The notes: generated by a model from the letters alone, not told the origin. DNA of 64,000 nt from Pseudomonas hydrolytica (GCF_021495345.1 NZ_CP099397.1:4340001-4404000); one strand, 5' to 3'; counted from the stretch's first letter, positions 17,834-27,287 are shown. Made by a program: numbers and translations.

Positions 17834-18655
17834 TCAGCGCCCGGCCCTGGCCTGTTCGTACAGTGGCATCACCTTGGGAATGGCGGCCTGCAGCGACGCG
17901 ATACGGCTGCTGGACGAAGGGTGAGTGCTCATGAACTCGGGCGGCGCACCGCCGCCAGCGGCCTCCATCTTTTGCCACAGGCTGATCGCCGCGTTGGGGT
18001 TGTACCCCGCACGGGCCGCCAGCTCCAGGCCGATGAGGTCCGCTTCGTTCTCGTTGGCGCGGCTGTTGGGCAGCGTCAGGCTGTACTGCACCACCGTATC
18101 GGCCAATGCCATTCCGCCTTCACCGAGGCCGAGCAAGGCGCCGGCGCCCTGCCTGGCCATCTGGATGCCATAGGCCTTGGACATGGCCTCGCGGCTGTGC
18201 TCGCGCAGGGCATGCGCCATTTCGTGACCCATGATCGCGGCGATCTCGTCGTCGGTCAGCTTGAGCTTCTCGATGATGCCGCTGTAGAAGATGATCTTGC
18301 CGCCGGGGCCGCAGTTGGCATTGAGCTCGGGGCTCTTGATCAGATTGACCTCCCACTGCCAGTTGGCCGCATCCGGACGAAAACGCGGGGCCTGGGGAAT
18401 CAGGCGCGCCGCGACGGCCTGCAGGCGCTTGGCATTATTGCTGGTCTTGTCCAGAACGCCCTTGCTCGACGCCTCGCTCAGCGTCTGCTGATAGGACTGC
18501 GCATACATCTGGTTGACCTGCTCGGCCGACAGCATGCTGAACATGTACTGCTTGCGCTCCACGCCCACCGCACCACCGCTGGTGGTATTCACCGCCTGGC
18601 AGCCCGCCAGCAGCAACGCCACGGCCAGGCCACTCAGGTTAACAACCTTGCTCAT
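17834..18655 (-). CDS. M48 family metalloprotease, lipoprotein
   Basis: 273 residues from the ATG at 18655. The N-terminus is a lipoprotein signal with lipobox LLLAGC (Cys near residue 19), so the mature protein is membrane-anchored in the periplasm. The zinc site HEMAH with following ALREHSRE marks peptidase family M48, and the third ligand is probably Glu in NENEADLIGLELAARAGY. The domain resembles the protease part of BepA/LoiP, but no TPR region follows, so LoiP-like is the nearer comparison. It probably takes part in outer-membrane protein quality control. Confidence 0.88.
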   Translation of the reverse strand: MSKVVNLSGLAVALLLAGCQAVNTTSGGAVGVERKQYMFSMLSAEQVNQMYAQSYQQTLSEASSKGVLDKTSNNAKRLQAVAARLIPQAPRFRPDAANWQWEVNLIKSPELNANCGPGGKIIFYSGIIEKLKLTDDEIAAIMGHEMAHALREHSREAMSKAYGIQMARQGAGALLGLGEGGMALADTVVQYSLTLPNSRANENEADLIGLELAARAGYNPNAAISLWQKMEAAGGGAPPEFMSTHPSSSSRIASLQAAIPKVMPLYEQARAGR

Positions 18656-18850
18656 CGAGCGATCTCCTTGAAACGACGGCCCTATGCTAGGCCGCTCCAA
18701 CACCCCGGGCAACCACGGCACTTGCGCGATCGCCGTGCGCCATCTTTGCTAGAACCAATACCGCTACCCGGATGGGCCGCGCCAGCCCATTAAGGTTTCG
18801 TCCTGTTGCAGCCGATACCTGAGACAGGTCTCTCGCGCTCCGGAGCTCCC

Positions 18851-21001
18851 ATGAAGTTCAAGTCGGTCCAGTTTTCCGTCGCCTTTCTTGCCGGTGCCAG
18901 CGTGCTGCTGGTGGTCGTGGCCCTGGTGCTCTATGCCCTGTTCGCCAGCAGCCGTACCCAGGCACTGGTCCAGCAGCGCACCCAGACGCTGCTCGAACAG
19001 ATCATCGAACAACGCCTGGCGGCCCTGGCCCAGGCGCAGGTCAGCGAAATCCAGCGCGAACTGGAACAGCCGCTGCAGATCACCGCCGGCCTGGCCCGGG
19101 TCAACGCCATGCTCGGCATGACCGACGCCAGCGGCAGCCCGCTGCTCAGCATCAGCCGCGAGGAGCTGGCCAACCTGGTGCGTGAGACCACGGCGCAGAA
19201 TCCCAAACTGCTCGGCAGCTACATCGGCTGGGAGCCGAATGCCTTCGACGCCAGCGACGACCTCTATGCCGGCAGCAGCGAGAACGGCTACGACGGCAGC
19301 GGCCGTTTCCTGCCCTGGTGGTACCGCAATGCCGACGGCAGCCTGGGGATCGACGCCATCGGCTCGATGGAAAGCGAGACCCTGCTCCCCACCGGCGTTC
19401 GTGAGGGCGAGTACTACCTGTGCGCCAAGGAGCGCAAACGCCCCTGCGTGATCGACCCGGCCCCCTACGACGTCGGCGGCAAGATGACCATGCTCGCCTC
19501 CTTCACCTCGCCGATTCTTGTGGACGGCGAGTTTCGCGGCATCGCCGGTGCCGACCTGGCCGTCAACTTCATCCAGGATCTGCTGACCAAGGCTGACGCC
19601 CAGCTCTATGGCGGCGCCGGCGAGATGGCGCTGATCGCCGGCAACGGCCGCCTGGTGGCCTCGACCCAGGCGCCGGACAAGCTTGGCGAACCGGCGACGC
19701 TGCTGCTCGATGCCAACGAGCTGGCCAACCTGAGCGGCCTGCAACCCGGCACGCCGAAGTACGACATCCATGTCGAGGACGATCCCGCCAAAAGTCATAT
19801 CGAGCTGTTTCTCAGCTTCGCCATCGGCCAGAGCGACGCCCGCTGGGTGCTGATGCTGGTGCTGCCGCTGGACACCGTGATGGCCGATCTGCGCCAACTG
19901 CAGGCCGAGCTGAGCGCCCAGCGCGACGGCGACACCCTGGGCATGGCCCTGGTCGGCCTGCTGATCGCCGGCCTCGGTCTGCTGGTGATCTGGTTCGTCG
20001 GCTACGGCATCGCCCGCCCGCTGCGGCAGATGGTCGGCATGCTTGATGACATCGCCAAGGGCGACGGCGATCTGACCGTGCGCCTGCAGGTGGAACGCAA
20101 CGACGAGCTGGGCCGTATCGCCCAGGGCTTCAACGCCTTCCTCGCCAAGTTGCAGACCATGATCGGCGACGTGGTGACCTCGGTACAAAAGGTCAGCGAC
20201 TCCTCCGAGCACACCGCCGATATCGCCATCCGCACCAACCAGGGCGTGCAGAAGCAGCTGGCGGAAATCGAACTGGTGGCCACTGCCGTGCACCAGATGA
20301 CCGCCACCGCGCAGGACGTGGCGCGCAACGCCACTCAGGCCGCCGAAGCCGCGCACCACGCCGACCAGGCGGCCAATCAGGGCAAGCAGGTGGTCCAGGA
20401 AACCTCGGCCGCCATCGCCGCCCTGGCCAGCGAGATCGGCCGCGCCGTCGGCGTGGTGCAGAACCTGGCCAAGGACAGCGAGAACATCAACGCCATCCTC
20501 GTCGCCATTCGTGGCATCGCCGAACAGACCAATCTGCTGGCACTCAACGCCGCCATCGAAGCCGCACGCGCCGGCGAACAGGGCCGAGGCTTCGCCGTGG
20601 TCGCCGACGAGGTACGCAACCTGGCGCAGAAGACCCAGCAGGCCACCGAAGAAATCCAGAGCATGATCCAGCAGCTGCAGCAAGGCACCCGCGAAGTGGT
20701 CAAGGTCATGGAACAGAGCCAGAGCAAGACCGACGACAGCGTGGAGCATGCCAACCAGGCCGCCCACTCGCTGGAATCCATTACCCAGGCGGTCTCGGTG
20801 ATCAACGACATGAACACGCAGATTGCCAGTGCAGCGGAAGAACAGAGCGCGGTGGCCGAAGACATCAACCGCAACGTCACCAACATCGGCCAGGTGGCCA
20901 ACGAGGTCGCTGCCGGTGCCGACGAGGCCAGCCAGGCCAGCGCCGAACTGACCAAGCTGGCCGAACAGCAGCGCAGGCTGATCAATCAATTCAAGGTGTA
21001 A
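18851..21001 (+). CDS. methyl-accepting chemotaxis protein with dCACHE sensor
   Basis: 716 residues from ATG 18851. Layout: TM1 about 8-30; periplasmic double-CACHE domain about 35-355; TM2 about 362-384; HAMP about 385-437; cytoplasmic signalling domain to the end, with the conserved hairpin tip [22 protein letters not shown]. The sensor holds [12 protein letters not shown] and a [10 protein letters not shown] segment, which remind me of polyamine/amine-binding receptors such as McpU and TlpQ; that ligand guess is weak. No C-terminal pentapeptide for CheR/CheB binding is seen. The next gene is convergent. Confidence 0.92.
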   Translation: MKFKSVQFSVAFLAGASVLLVVVALVLYALFASSRTQALVQQRTQTLLEQIIEQRLAALAQAQVSEIQRELEQPLQITAGLARVNAMLGMTDASGSPLLSISREELANLVRETTAQNPKLLGSYIGWEPNAFDASDDLYAGSSENGYDGSGRFLPWWYRNADGSLGIDAIGSMESETLLPTGVREGEYYLCAKERKRPCVIDPAPYDVGGKMTMLASFTSPILVDGEFRGIAGADLAVNFIQDLLTKADAQLYGGAGEMALIAGNGRLVASTQAPDKLGEPATLLLDANELANLSGLQPGTPKYDIHVEDDPAKSHIELFLSFAIGQSDARWVLMLVLPLDTVMADLRQLQAELSAQRDGDTLGMALVGLLIAGLGLLVIWFVGYGIARPLRQMVGMLDDIAKGDGDLTVRLQVERNDELGRIAQGFNAFLAKLQTMIGDVVTSVQKVSDSSEHTADIAIRTNQGVQKQLAEIELVATAVHQMTATAQDVARNATQAAEAAHHADQAANQGKQVVQETSAAIAALASEIGRAVGVVQNLAKDSENINAILVAIRGIAEQTNLLALNAAIEAARAGEQGRGFAVVADEVRNLAQKTQQATEEIQSMIQQLQQGTREVVKVMEQSQSKTDDSVEHANQAAHSLESITQAVSVINDMNTQIASAAEEQSAVAEDINRNVTNIGQVANEVAAGADEASQASAELTKLAEQQRRLINQFKV

Positions 21002-21008
21002 GCGGCTT

Positions 21009-21030
21009 GTAGGGTGCGCCATGCGCACCA
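21009..21030 (+). repeat. REP-like repeat (GTAGGGTGCGCC family), single copy
   Basis: GTAGGGTGCGCC followed by ATGCGCACCA just after the chemoreceptor stop codon. The same imperfect palindrome recurs near 27.3, 32.2, 52.4 and 59.7 kb, always outside the main body of genes. Confidence 0.75.
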
Positions 21031-21087
21031 CTCTTCCAGCGGTTGTTGCGGGGGCACGGCCTAGCCGTCCCACGACAGCCTAAGGCT

Positions 21088-21705
21088 TCACGCCGGAGTC
21101 AGGCACTCCGGCGCATCCAGCTTCGGATCGTTGACCAGCGTGGCCAGTGCGCGCTCACGCAGCGCAACCTGCGGCTTGGCCAGCAGCGCTGCCAGTTGCT
21201 CGGGCGGCGTGTCGTTGCTCAACCACAATGCCTGTTCGTGCTCGCCGAGAATCAGCGGGCGGCGCAGCGAGGCAGCCTCCTGAGTGATCATGGCCACGCT
21301 CAGATACTCGTGCCCCCCCACCGGATAGACCTCCCACAGCGCTGCGAAGTACATCAGCGAGTCGCCACTGGTCATCCAGTACGGCCGCTTGCGCGCGGAA
21401 CCGCGCCACTCGTAGAAGCCATTGGCCGGCAACAAGCCGCGGCGCAGGCGAAAGGGCTCGCGAAACATCGGCTGCTCGGCGAGGGTTTCGGCGCGGGCAT
21501 GGGCGGGGGTTTTGGACAGGTCCTGCAGCCAGGCCGGGGTCAGCCCCCAGCGAGCACGCGCCGCTTCCCGCCCGTCGCGCCCCGCGCGCAACAACAGCAC
21601 CTGGCCGTTAGGCGCGATGTTCCAGTGCGGCTGCTGATCGGCCGGAAAACCGGGCAGCGCCGCGAAAGCGGGAGACCAACGAAACAGGGCGTAGCGTCCG
21701 GACAT
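21088..21705 (-). CDS. YedK/HMCES-like SRAP-domain protein with altered catalytic residues
   Basis: 205 residues of the SOS-response-associated peptidase (SRAP) family, which normally crosslinks to abasic sites in DNA through Cys2. Family blocks are clear: GRYALF, WNIAP (Asn29), ARAETLAEQPMFR, LLPANGFYEW (Glu99). Two key residues differ. The N-terminus reads Met-Ser-Gly-Arg-Tyr, so Cys2 is Ser. The usual His-Asp-Arg-Met-Pro motif is replaced by SLRRP, so the active-site His is Ser146. Start ATG at 21705 is well placed. It may be a DNA-binding paralogue without crosslinking activity. Next on the same strand, about 30 bp upstream, is the DUF2007 gene. Confidence 0.85.
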   Translation of the reverse strand: MSGRYALFRWSPAFAALPGFPADQQPHWNIAPNGQVLLLRAGRDGREAARARWGLTPAWLQDLSKTPAHARAETLAEQPMFREPFRLRRGLLPANGFYEWRGSARKRPYWMTSGDSLMYFAALWEVYPVGGHEYLSVAMITQEAASLRRPLILGEHEQALWLSNDTPPEQLAALLAKPQVALRERALATLVNDPKLDAPECLTPA

Positions 21706-21735
21706 GGAAGTACTCGAGAAACGGCAAAGAGCGCA

Positions 21736-21996
21736 TCAGCACAGCAATACGCCCTGAAAGGACTCCGGCTCGTCGCCGGGCAAGGGTTGCGCGGCATTGT
21801 ACGCACCGATCAGCGCCCGCGCCCGCTCGGCATCCTCGTCCGCCACCAGCAGGCCGAGCAGACCACATGCCGGCAGCTCGCCCACGGCACCGACCAGATG
21901 CTGGCCGAGCAGGTGCGCCTCGATACCCTCGCTGGCGAGCATGCCCAACAGCATCTGCCCTTCCAGCAGATTCTCCGGTTCGTAGATTCGCTGCAT
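21736..21996 (-). CDS. DUF2007 family small protein (putative signal-transducing)
   Basis: 86 residues from the ATG at 21996 (MQRIYEPENLLEGQMLLGML). The GIEAHLLGQH and LLVADEDAERARALIGAY segments fit the DUF2007 fold, a ferredoxin-like small domain. The start codon overlaps the stop of the CPXCG gene by one base (TGATG), so the two are translationally coupled. The biochemical role is unknown. Confidence 0.8.
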   Translation of the reverse strand: MQRIYEPENLLEGQMLLGMLASEGIEAHLLGQHLVGAVGELPACGLLGLLVADEDAERARALIGAYNAAQPLPGDEPESFQGVLLC

Positions 21997-22178
21997 CAGT
22001 CGTTCTCTCCCCGTACTTCCAACTGCCAGTCGACACCATCGGTATGCAGCTCGAACAGGATCGGCCGGCAGCACACCGGACAATCCTCGATATAGGACTG
22101 ATCGCCTCCCGACAGGTCGAGCACGGCCTCGGCCGGCTCACCGCAGTAGGGGCAGAGATAAGACTCGCTCTCCAGCAT
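21996..22178 (-). CDS. CPXCG-motif cysteine-rich zinc-ribbon protein
   Basis: 60 residues from the ATG at 22178. Two Cys-x-x-Cys pairs are visible: CPYCGE near residue 9 and CPVCCRP near residue 38, the arrangement of the 'CPXCG motif-containing' zinc-ribbon family. It is the first gene of a minus-strand set with DUF2007 and the YedK-like gene. Function unknown; a zinc-bound RNA or protein interaction module is plausible. Confidence 0.85.
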   Translation of the reverse strand: MLESESYLCPYCGEPAEAVLDLSGGDQSYIEDCPVCCRPILFELHTDGVDWQLEVRGEND

Positions 22179-22276
22179 CGCGGCCTCCGTGTGACTTGGC
22201 GGTATAATCGCCGGTCTATTGCTCACCCTGCCGGGCAGATCCTCATTCAACCTTAGCCGTTTTAGAACAAGAGAGC

Positions 22277-23440
22277 ATGATGGGCGCATTCGATGCCATC
22301 CGACCCTATGCCGATGCAGAAGTGCGCCCCGTTCTGGCGCGCCTGCTCGCCGACCAGGCGTTTCTCGGCACCCTTACCCGCTTCCGTTTTCCGCGCCTGG
22401 CCGGGCCACTGGGCTGGCTGCTCAAGCCGCTGATCGCCGCGCGCCTGCGCAGCGAGTTCGCCAGCATCGATTCGGTCTCCAAGCTGCAGGAAAAGATCGA
22501 GCCCTACATAGACCGCACCATCGAGCACGCCAGCGACGGCATCAGCTACTCCGGCCTGGAGCACCTGCAGCCGGGCAAGCCCTATCTGTATCTGGCCAAC
22601 CATCGCGACATCGTCATGGACCCGGCCTTCGTCAACTACGCCGTCTACCATGCCGGCCTGCAGACGCCGCGCATCGCCATTGGCGACAACCTGCTGCAAC
22701 GCCCCTTCGTCAGCGATCTGATGCGCCTGAACAAGAGCTTCATCGTGCACCGCTCGATCAGCGGCCGCCGCGAGAAGCTGGCGGCGTACCAGTTGCTTTC
22801 CGCCTACATCAACCACTCGATCCGCGAAGACGGCGAATCGATCTGGATCGCCCAGGCCGAAGGCCGTGCCAAGGACGGTGACGACCGCACCGACTCGGCG
22901 ATCCTCAAGATGTTCCACATGAGCCGCAAGGACGAGCCGTTCGCTGCGGTGATCGACTCGCTCAACCTGATCCCGGTTTCGATCAGCTACGAATACGACC
23001 CCTGCGACCTGGCCAAGGCACGCGAGCTGAGCGTGCGCGCCGCCACCGGCAGCTACACCAAGGCGCCGGGTGAAGACGACGCCAGCATCGCCCTGGGCAT
23101 CACCGGCTACAAGGGCCGCGTGCACCTGCACTTCGGCCCGCCGGTCGCCGGCCTGGAGGACACCAAGCAGCTCGCACAGGCGCTGGACCGACACATCCTC
23201 GGCCAGTACCGCCTGTTCCCGGTGCATTACCTGGCCTATGCCATGTGGGACGGTCGCGAGGCCGAGCTGAACGTACCCGCGGCGCATGAACTGTTCGCAG
23301 CCGAGGAGCTGGCCAAGGCCGAAGCCCAATGGAACAAGCGCCTGGCCGCCTGCAGCGCCGAAGAGAAACCGTTCCTGATCCTGCAATACGCCAACCCGGT
23401 GCGAAACCAGTACCGGATCAAGGCCGGCCTGCCCCTGTAA
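22277..23440 (+). CDS. PlsC-like acyltransferase (1-acyl-glycerol-3-phosphate acyltransferase family)
   Basis: 387 residues. The acyltransferase motif NHRDIVMD (family NHx4D) lies near residue 112, followed by block II NKSFIVHRS and block III WIAQAEGRAKDGDD. No membrane segment is obvious. The protein is longer than PlsC proper because of an extra C-terminal 120 residues, so it belongs to a distinct branch and its acceptor is uncertain. Two ATG codons stand next to each other at 22277. It is divergent from the CPXCG gene and followed by a strong terminator. Confidence 0.8.
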   Translation: MMGAFDAIRPYADAEVRPVLARLLADQAFLGTLTRFRFPRLAGPLGWLLKPLIAARLRSEFASIDSVSKLQEKIEPYIDRTIEHASDGISYSGLEHLQPGKPYLYLANHRDIVMDPAFVNYAVYHAGLQTPRIAIGDNLLQRPFVSDLMRLNKSFIVHRSISGRREKLAAYQLLSAYINHSIREDGESIWIAQAEGRAKDGDDRTDSAILKMFHMSRKDEPFAAVIDSLNLIPVSISYEYDPCDLAKARELSVRAATGSYTKAPGEDDASIALGITGYKGRVHLHFGPPVAGLEDTKQLAQALDRHILGQYRLFPVHYLAYAMWDGREAELNVPAAHELFAAEELAKAEAQWNKRLAACSAEEKPFLILQYANPVRNQYRIKAGLPL

Positions 23441-23457
23441 GCCCTGCGGCAGAAACG

Positions 23458-23486
23458 AAAACGGCAGCCCATGGCTGCCGTTTTCA
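23458..23486 (+). terminator. Rho-independent terminator after the acyltransferase gene
   Basis: Stem AAAACGGCAGCC (23458-23469) and GGCTGCCGTTTT (23473-23484) with a 3-base loop. A/T-rich on both ends, so it can serve the acyltransferase (+) and the convergent small gene (-). Confidence 0.85.
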
Positions 23487-23501
23487 TTGATTCATCCGTG
23501 A

Positions 23502-23777
23502 CTACAAGCGCGTGCTGAACCAGGACAGCAGCAGAGCCGCGCCCAGGCAGGTGGCCCCGAAACGATAGAAGAAGCGGTTGATCCGCAGGGTGCGCTCGTC
23601 GCCGTCATCCAGCGTCTCCAGTTCGCCTTGCGCCAGTACACGTGCCAGACCGCGCTGCTCGCGCAAGCGGGTCATCAGGCACAACCAGGCGCCAGCCAGA
23701 GCGAAGAACAGCGCCAACGAATTCACCGCCCCTGACGGATGGGCGAGAAACAGCGACCACAACATCTGCAGCGACAT
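23502..23777 (-). CDS. small membrane protein of unknown function
   Basis: 91 residues from the ATG at 23777. Two hydrophobic segments are visible: AVNSLALFFALAGAWLCLM near residues 17-36 and FGATCLGAALLLSWF near the C-terminus. A charged linker (REQRGLARVLAQGELETLDDGDE) separates them. A longer frame exists upstream, but its N-terminus has no clear RBS. No family is recognised; it is probably an inner-membrane protein. Confidence 0.6.
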   Translation of the reverse strand: MSLQMLWSLFLAHPSGAVNSLALFFALAGAWLCLMTRLREQRGLARVLAQGELETLDDGDERTLRINRFFYRFGATCLGAALLLSWFSTRL

Positions 23778-24051
23778 GCGACACCTCGAGAACAGCGTGG
23801 TGCAGCAAGCTCGCCACCGCACCAGAATGGGGATTTCGGCTGAAAACAGGCGCGTCTCAGCCCCCGAAAAGTCGTCGCGCAGTGTACTGAAAACCCGCTT
23901 TTATGAAGTTCGTTTCCGACGAACGCCGCTCGCTATCCCGAAATCGTCTGAAAACTGTCATATGCCTGGCCTAGGGTTTGTATCTCTGACAGTGACCAAA
24001 CAGTCACGACTGTTGCTGGAGCCAATCCCCTATGTCCTCGGAGGACCTGCC

Positions 24052-24258
24052 ATGCTCAATCCCCAACCGCTGGATCGCGATTACCTGATCGATTCGCTGG
24101 ATGAAGTGGACGCCGTGATCGATGAACTCTCCTTCAACGTGCAGGACCAGCACTGGCTGGTCTACTGCGCCCTTGGCGGCCACGAGCATTACGACCTGCC
24201 GGATATCGACAATCGCACCGGCATGAGCCTGCCGGAGCTCTACGATCAGGCCGCCTGA
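24052..24258 (+). CDS. small acidic protein of unknown function
   Basis: 68 residues from ATG 24052, with CGGAGGACC placed well as the RBS. The protein is strongly acidic (DRDYLIDSLDEVDAVIDEL) and ends in LPELYDQAA. Codon use fits the genome, and a strong terminator follows directly, so it is a real single gene. No motif or family is recognised. A palindromic CAGTGAC...GTCAC segment at about 23990-24007 precedes it and may be regulatory. Confidence 0.7.
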   Translation: MLNPQPLDRDYLIDSLDEVDAVIDELSFNVQDQHWLVYCALGGHEHYDLPDIDNRTGMSLPELYDQAA

Positions 24259-24274
24259 AGCTCCCGCACAAACG

Positions 24275-24301
24275 AAAACGCCCCGCATTGCGGGGCGTTT
24301 T
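24275..24301. terminator. bidirectional terminator between the small acidic gene and yajG-like gene
   Basis: Stem AAAACGCCCCGC (24275-24286) / GCGGGGCGTTTT (24290-24301) with a 3-base loop; it serves both convergent genes. Confidence 0.88.
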
Positions 24302-24314
24302 GCTATCTGCAGCG

Positions 24315-24899
24315 TTACTGCAGCAGTACCTGGCCGATGGTCGGGTCCTTGAAGGCCCGGGTCAGTGCATCGCTGAGCACATCGGTCACCAGCTTGGTGT
24401 TGGTCTGCTGGTTCGGCGCAGTGCCGAAACGCTGGTTCAGCGAAGCGCCGTAACGGCCGGTGTAACGGCGGCTACCGCCCTGCACATCGGCACGAATGGA
24501 GGCAGAGATGTCCGCTTCGGTGACATACATGCCTTCCTTCGGCGACTGGTACTTCAACTCAGCCAGGGTGATGGTCAGTTGTGGCGCATTGTAGGCATTG
24601 GCAGACGGGGTGAAGCCGAGCAGACGCACCGCCGCCTCCGCCTCTGCCTGCAAACGCGGCAGGATGGCGTCGCTGCTGACGCTGATGGCGCTGGTTTCCG
24701 GATACAGGCCACCGCGGGTACCCAGTACCGGCGAAGGACGGCCGTCGGCCACCCGTACCACCACCGGCTGCCCCTGCCCCACCGGGGTCAGCGAGCTGGT
24801 GAGTTTGGGTTGCGGGGTGAGTTGCTGAGGGCTGAGGGCGCAGCCGGCCAGGGTCAGGCTGGCGGCAGCAAGCAAGGCGATCAACGCACGGTGCAGCAT
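24315..24899 (-). CDS. YajG family lipoprotein
   Basis: 194 residues from the ATG at 24899, preceded by GGAGAGAG. The lipobox LTLAGC places the modified Cys near residue 19. The mature part carries the YajG pattern (VRVADGRPSPVLGTRGG, ITLAELKYQ, VTDVLSDALTRAFKDP), which is related to the LPS-assembly/lipoprotein DUF330-like folds. It is an envelope lipoprotein of unknown task. It converges with the small acidic gene and shares its terminator. Confidence 0.85.
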   Translation of the reverse strand: MLHRALIALLAAASLTLAGCALSPQQLTPQPKLTSSLTPVGQGQPVVVRVADGRPSPVLGTRGGLYPETSAISVSSDAILPRLQAEAEAAVRLLGFTPSANAYNAPQLTITLAELKYQSPKEGMYVTEADISASIRADVQGGSRRYTGRYGASLNQRFGTAPNQQTNTKLVTDVLSDALTRAFKDPTIGQVLLQ

Positions 24900-25066
24900 G
24901 CTCTCTCTCCGAGTGAGGTATAAAGTGGCCGGCAGTATACCCAGCACCGCCTGACGCCGACAGTAGCGCTGCATGAGACCTCCGGCGGGTTGCCGCGGTT
25001 CCTGTCATCACCCTGTCACCGCGCCCTGGCATAAAGGCTACCAGCCCTTACGCTGGAGCCTTCGCC

Positions 25067-25294
25067 ATGCTGTTGCGTCGCCTGTTCAGCCCTCGCCCCA
25101 TGCGCCACTTCGCCCTCCTCGATGCACAGGGCCATTGCCGCGCCCTGCGCCAGATGCGCGAACACCCGAACCAGGCCGGTTGGGTCGAAGTGAGCGAAGC
25201 GCACATCTCCTGGCTCGGCGCGCCACTGCCTGCCGGCGTCAGGGTTGTGCCAGTCGTCACTCGCGCATCGAACCCCTCTCCGTTGGCGGCCTGA
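25067..25294 (+). CDS. conserved-looking small protein of unknown function
   Basis: 75 residues from ATG 25067, with GGAG upstream (25053-25056). The sequence MLLRRLFSPRPMRHFALLDAQGHCRALRQ is basic at the start and has a compact beta-rich middle (GWVEVSEAHISWLGAPLP). No transmembrane segment or known motif is visible. The gene stands alone before a long non-coding stretch leading to mqo. I recognise the type as a small Pseudomonas hypothetical but cannot assign a family. Confidence 0.6.
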   Translation: MLLRRLFSPRPMRHFALLDAQGHCRALRQMREHPNQAGWVEVSEAHISWLGAPLPAGVRVVPVVTRASNPSPLAA

Positions 25295-25743
25295 CCGGCG
25301 GAAGAAGAAAAGTCACGCAGGGCGATCAATTTCCCCTCATTCACCGTTATAATCGCGCCCCGATTATAAGGACGTCTCCTGATCGGGCCTGCAACATCAT
25401 CGCTCCCGCCCCAGAGAGTCGCCCACTTCGTGCTGCCATTTCCGGCCAGCCGCCTTTTAGCCCAGATGCAGAACCGATTGCAGCCATGCAATGCATGACG
25501 TGCACGGGCAAAAAGCGCGCCGAGGCAGACGAGCTTTTGAGGTTCACCGCTCCAAAAGAGCGTGAAAAAAACGGTTTTTAAAACTTCACAAGAGTGTGGC
25601 GAACAGATGAACAGTTTTGCGTCCGCAAATCCCAGCCTTGACCTTCCCCTCCTCACGACAGGGCCTTGCGCCTGAGTCCGACGGTATCGCCCTGACGGCC
25701 ATGCGGCCGCCAATCTGGTGCAGATTTTCTTGGAGAGAGGTTA
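25295..25743 (+). other. long intergenic region upstream of mqo, with a 9-bp perfect inverted repeat
   Basis: About 450 bases without a convincing gene. At 25347-25369 TTATAATCG and CGATTATAA form a perfect inverted repeat with a 5-base spacer. The left arm contains TATAAT, a possible -10 box, though I find no good -35 at the right distance. The remaining ~370 bases could be a long mqo leader or hold a small RNA; A/T-rich patches occur at 25560-25620. The mqo RBS GGAGAGAGG lies at 25732-25740. Confidence 0.5.
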
Positions 25744-27240
25744 ATGGCGCATAACGATTACCAAAGCGTAGATGTGGTGCTGGTAGGCGCCGGCATCATG
25801 AGTGCGACCCTGGGCGTGCTGCTCAAGGAGCTCAACCCCGGCATCACGCTGGAAGTGGTGGAGCTGCGCGAGTCCGGCGCGGTGGAAAGCTCCAACCCCT
25901 GGAACAACGCAGGCACCGGCCATGCCGCCCTGTGCGAACTGAACTACACCCCGGAAGGTGCCGATGGCAGCATCGACATCAAGAAGTCGGTGACCATCAA
26001 CGCGCAGTTCGAAGAGTCCAAGCAGTTCTGGGCCTACCTGATCGAGAAGGGCGCGATCAAATCGCCGAAGACCTTCATCAATCCGGTTCCGCACATGAGC
26101 TTCGTGCGCGGCAACAGCGGCATCGCCTTCCTCAAGAAGCGTTTCGAGGCCCTGCGTCAGCATCATGCCTTCACCGAGATAGAGTACACCGAGGATCGCG
26201 CCACCATCGCCGAATGGGCGCCGCTGCTGATCCCGGGCCGCGATGCCAGCGAACCGTTGGCGATGACTCGCGTGCAGGCCGGTACCGACGTCAACTTCGG
26301 CGCGGTCACCGAGCAGATGCTCGATTACCTGACCAGCCAGCCCAACGCCAAGGTCATCTGCAACCAGAAGGTCACCGACCTCAAGCGCGACGGTGAAGGC
26401 TGGCTGGTGGACATCAAGGACACTCGCTCCGGCGCCACGCGCAAGCTCAAGAGCAAGTTCGTCTTCCTCGGTGCCGGTGGCGGCGCACTGCCGCTGCTGC
26501 AACTGTCCGGCATCCCCGAGGGCAAGGGCTTCGGCGGCTTCCCGGTAAGCGGCCAGTGGCTGCGTTGCGACAACCCGGAAATCGTCAAGCAGCACCAGGC
26601 CAAGGTCTACAGCCAGGCCGCCGTGGGCTCGCCGCCCATGTCGGTGCCGCACCTCGATACCCGCGTGGTGGATGGCAAGAAGTCCCTGCTGTTCGGGCCT
26701 TACGCCGGCTTCACCACCAAGTTCCTCAAGCACGGCTCGTTCCTCGACCTGCCGCTGTCGGTACGCCCCAACAACCTCGGCCCGATGCTGGCGGTGGCGC
26801 GCGACAACATGGACCTGACCCGCTACCTGATCAAGGAAGTGATGCAGTCCGAGGAACAGCGCCTGAACACCCTGCGCGGCTTCTACCCGGAGGCCAAGGC
26901 CGAGGACTGGCGCCTGGAAGTGGCCGGCCAGCGCGTGCAGATCATCAAGAAGGACAGCAAGAACGGCGGCATCCTGCAGTTCGGTACCGAACTGGTGGCA
27001 GCTGCGGACGGCACCATCGCCGCCCTGCTCGGCGCCTCGCCGGGTGCCTCGGTGACCGTGTCGATCATGCTTGACCTGATTCGCCGCTGCTTCCCCGAGC
27101 AGGCCAAGAGCGAAGGCTGGCGCACCAAGCTGGACGAAATCTTCCCGGCCATGGCCGATGTCCTGTCCAAGGATGCCGAGCGCTACCGTGAAGTGCAGAC
27201 GCAGTCGAACAAGCGCCTGCAGCTGGATGTACCGAGCTGA
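25744..27240 (+). CDS. mqo: malate:quinone oxidoreductase
   Basis: 498 residues, the expected Mqo length. The FAD-binding glycine motif [11 protein letters not shown] lies at about residues 14-24, followed by the family block [23 protein letters not shown] and, at the C-terminus, [18 protein letters not shown]. The enzyme is a membrane-associated flavoprotein that oxidises malate to oxaloacetate and passes electrons to quinone in the TCA cycle. It has its own terminator and a long upstream region, so it is probably a single-gene unit. Confidence 0.96.
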   Translation: MAHNDYQSVDVVLVGAGIMSATLGVLLKELNPGITLEVVELRESGAVESSNPWNNAGTGHAALCELNYTPEGADGSIDIKKSVTINAQFEESKQFWAYLIEKGAIKSPKTFINPVPHMSFVRGNSGIAFLKKRFEALRQHHAFTEIEYTEDRATIAEWAPLLIPGRDASEPLAMTRVQAGTDVNFGAVTEQMLDYLTSQPNAKVICNQKVTDLKRDGEGWLVDIKDTRSGATRKLKSKFVFLGAGGGALPLLQLSGIPEGKGFGGFPVSGQWLRCDNPEIVKQHQAKVYSQAAVGSPPMSVPHLDTRVVDGKKSLLFGPYAGFTTKFLKHGSFLDLPLSVRPNNLGPMLAVARDNMDLTRYLIKEVMQSEEQRLNTLRGFYPEAKAEDWRLEVAGQRVQIIKKDSKNGGILQFGTELVAAADGTIAALLGASPGASVTVSIMLDLIRRCFPEQAKSEGWRTKLDEIFPAMADVLSKDAERYREVQTQSNKRLQLDVPS

Positions 27241-27254
27241 TCGCCACGCATGAA

Positions 27255-27281
27255 AAAACCGCCCCTCGGGGCGGTTTTCTT
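27255..27281 (+). terminator. Rho-independent terminator after mqo
   Basis: AAAACCGCCCC (27255-27265) pairs with GGGGCGGTTTT (27268-27278), followed by CTTTT. It stands 15 bp past the mqo stop. Confidence 0.88.
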
Positions 27282-27287
27282 TTAGGC

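Noticed and set aside
18764-21073. A 769-codon open frame on the minus strand opposite the chemoreceptor
   Set aside because: Low-complexity His/Gln/Gly/Asp composition typical of an antisense shadow; the plus-strand gene has full MCP features.
25295-25743. A protein gene in the gap before mqo
   Set aside because: Open frames there lack an RBS, start poorly and show no recognisable sequence or plausible codon pattern.
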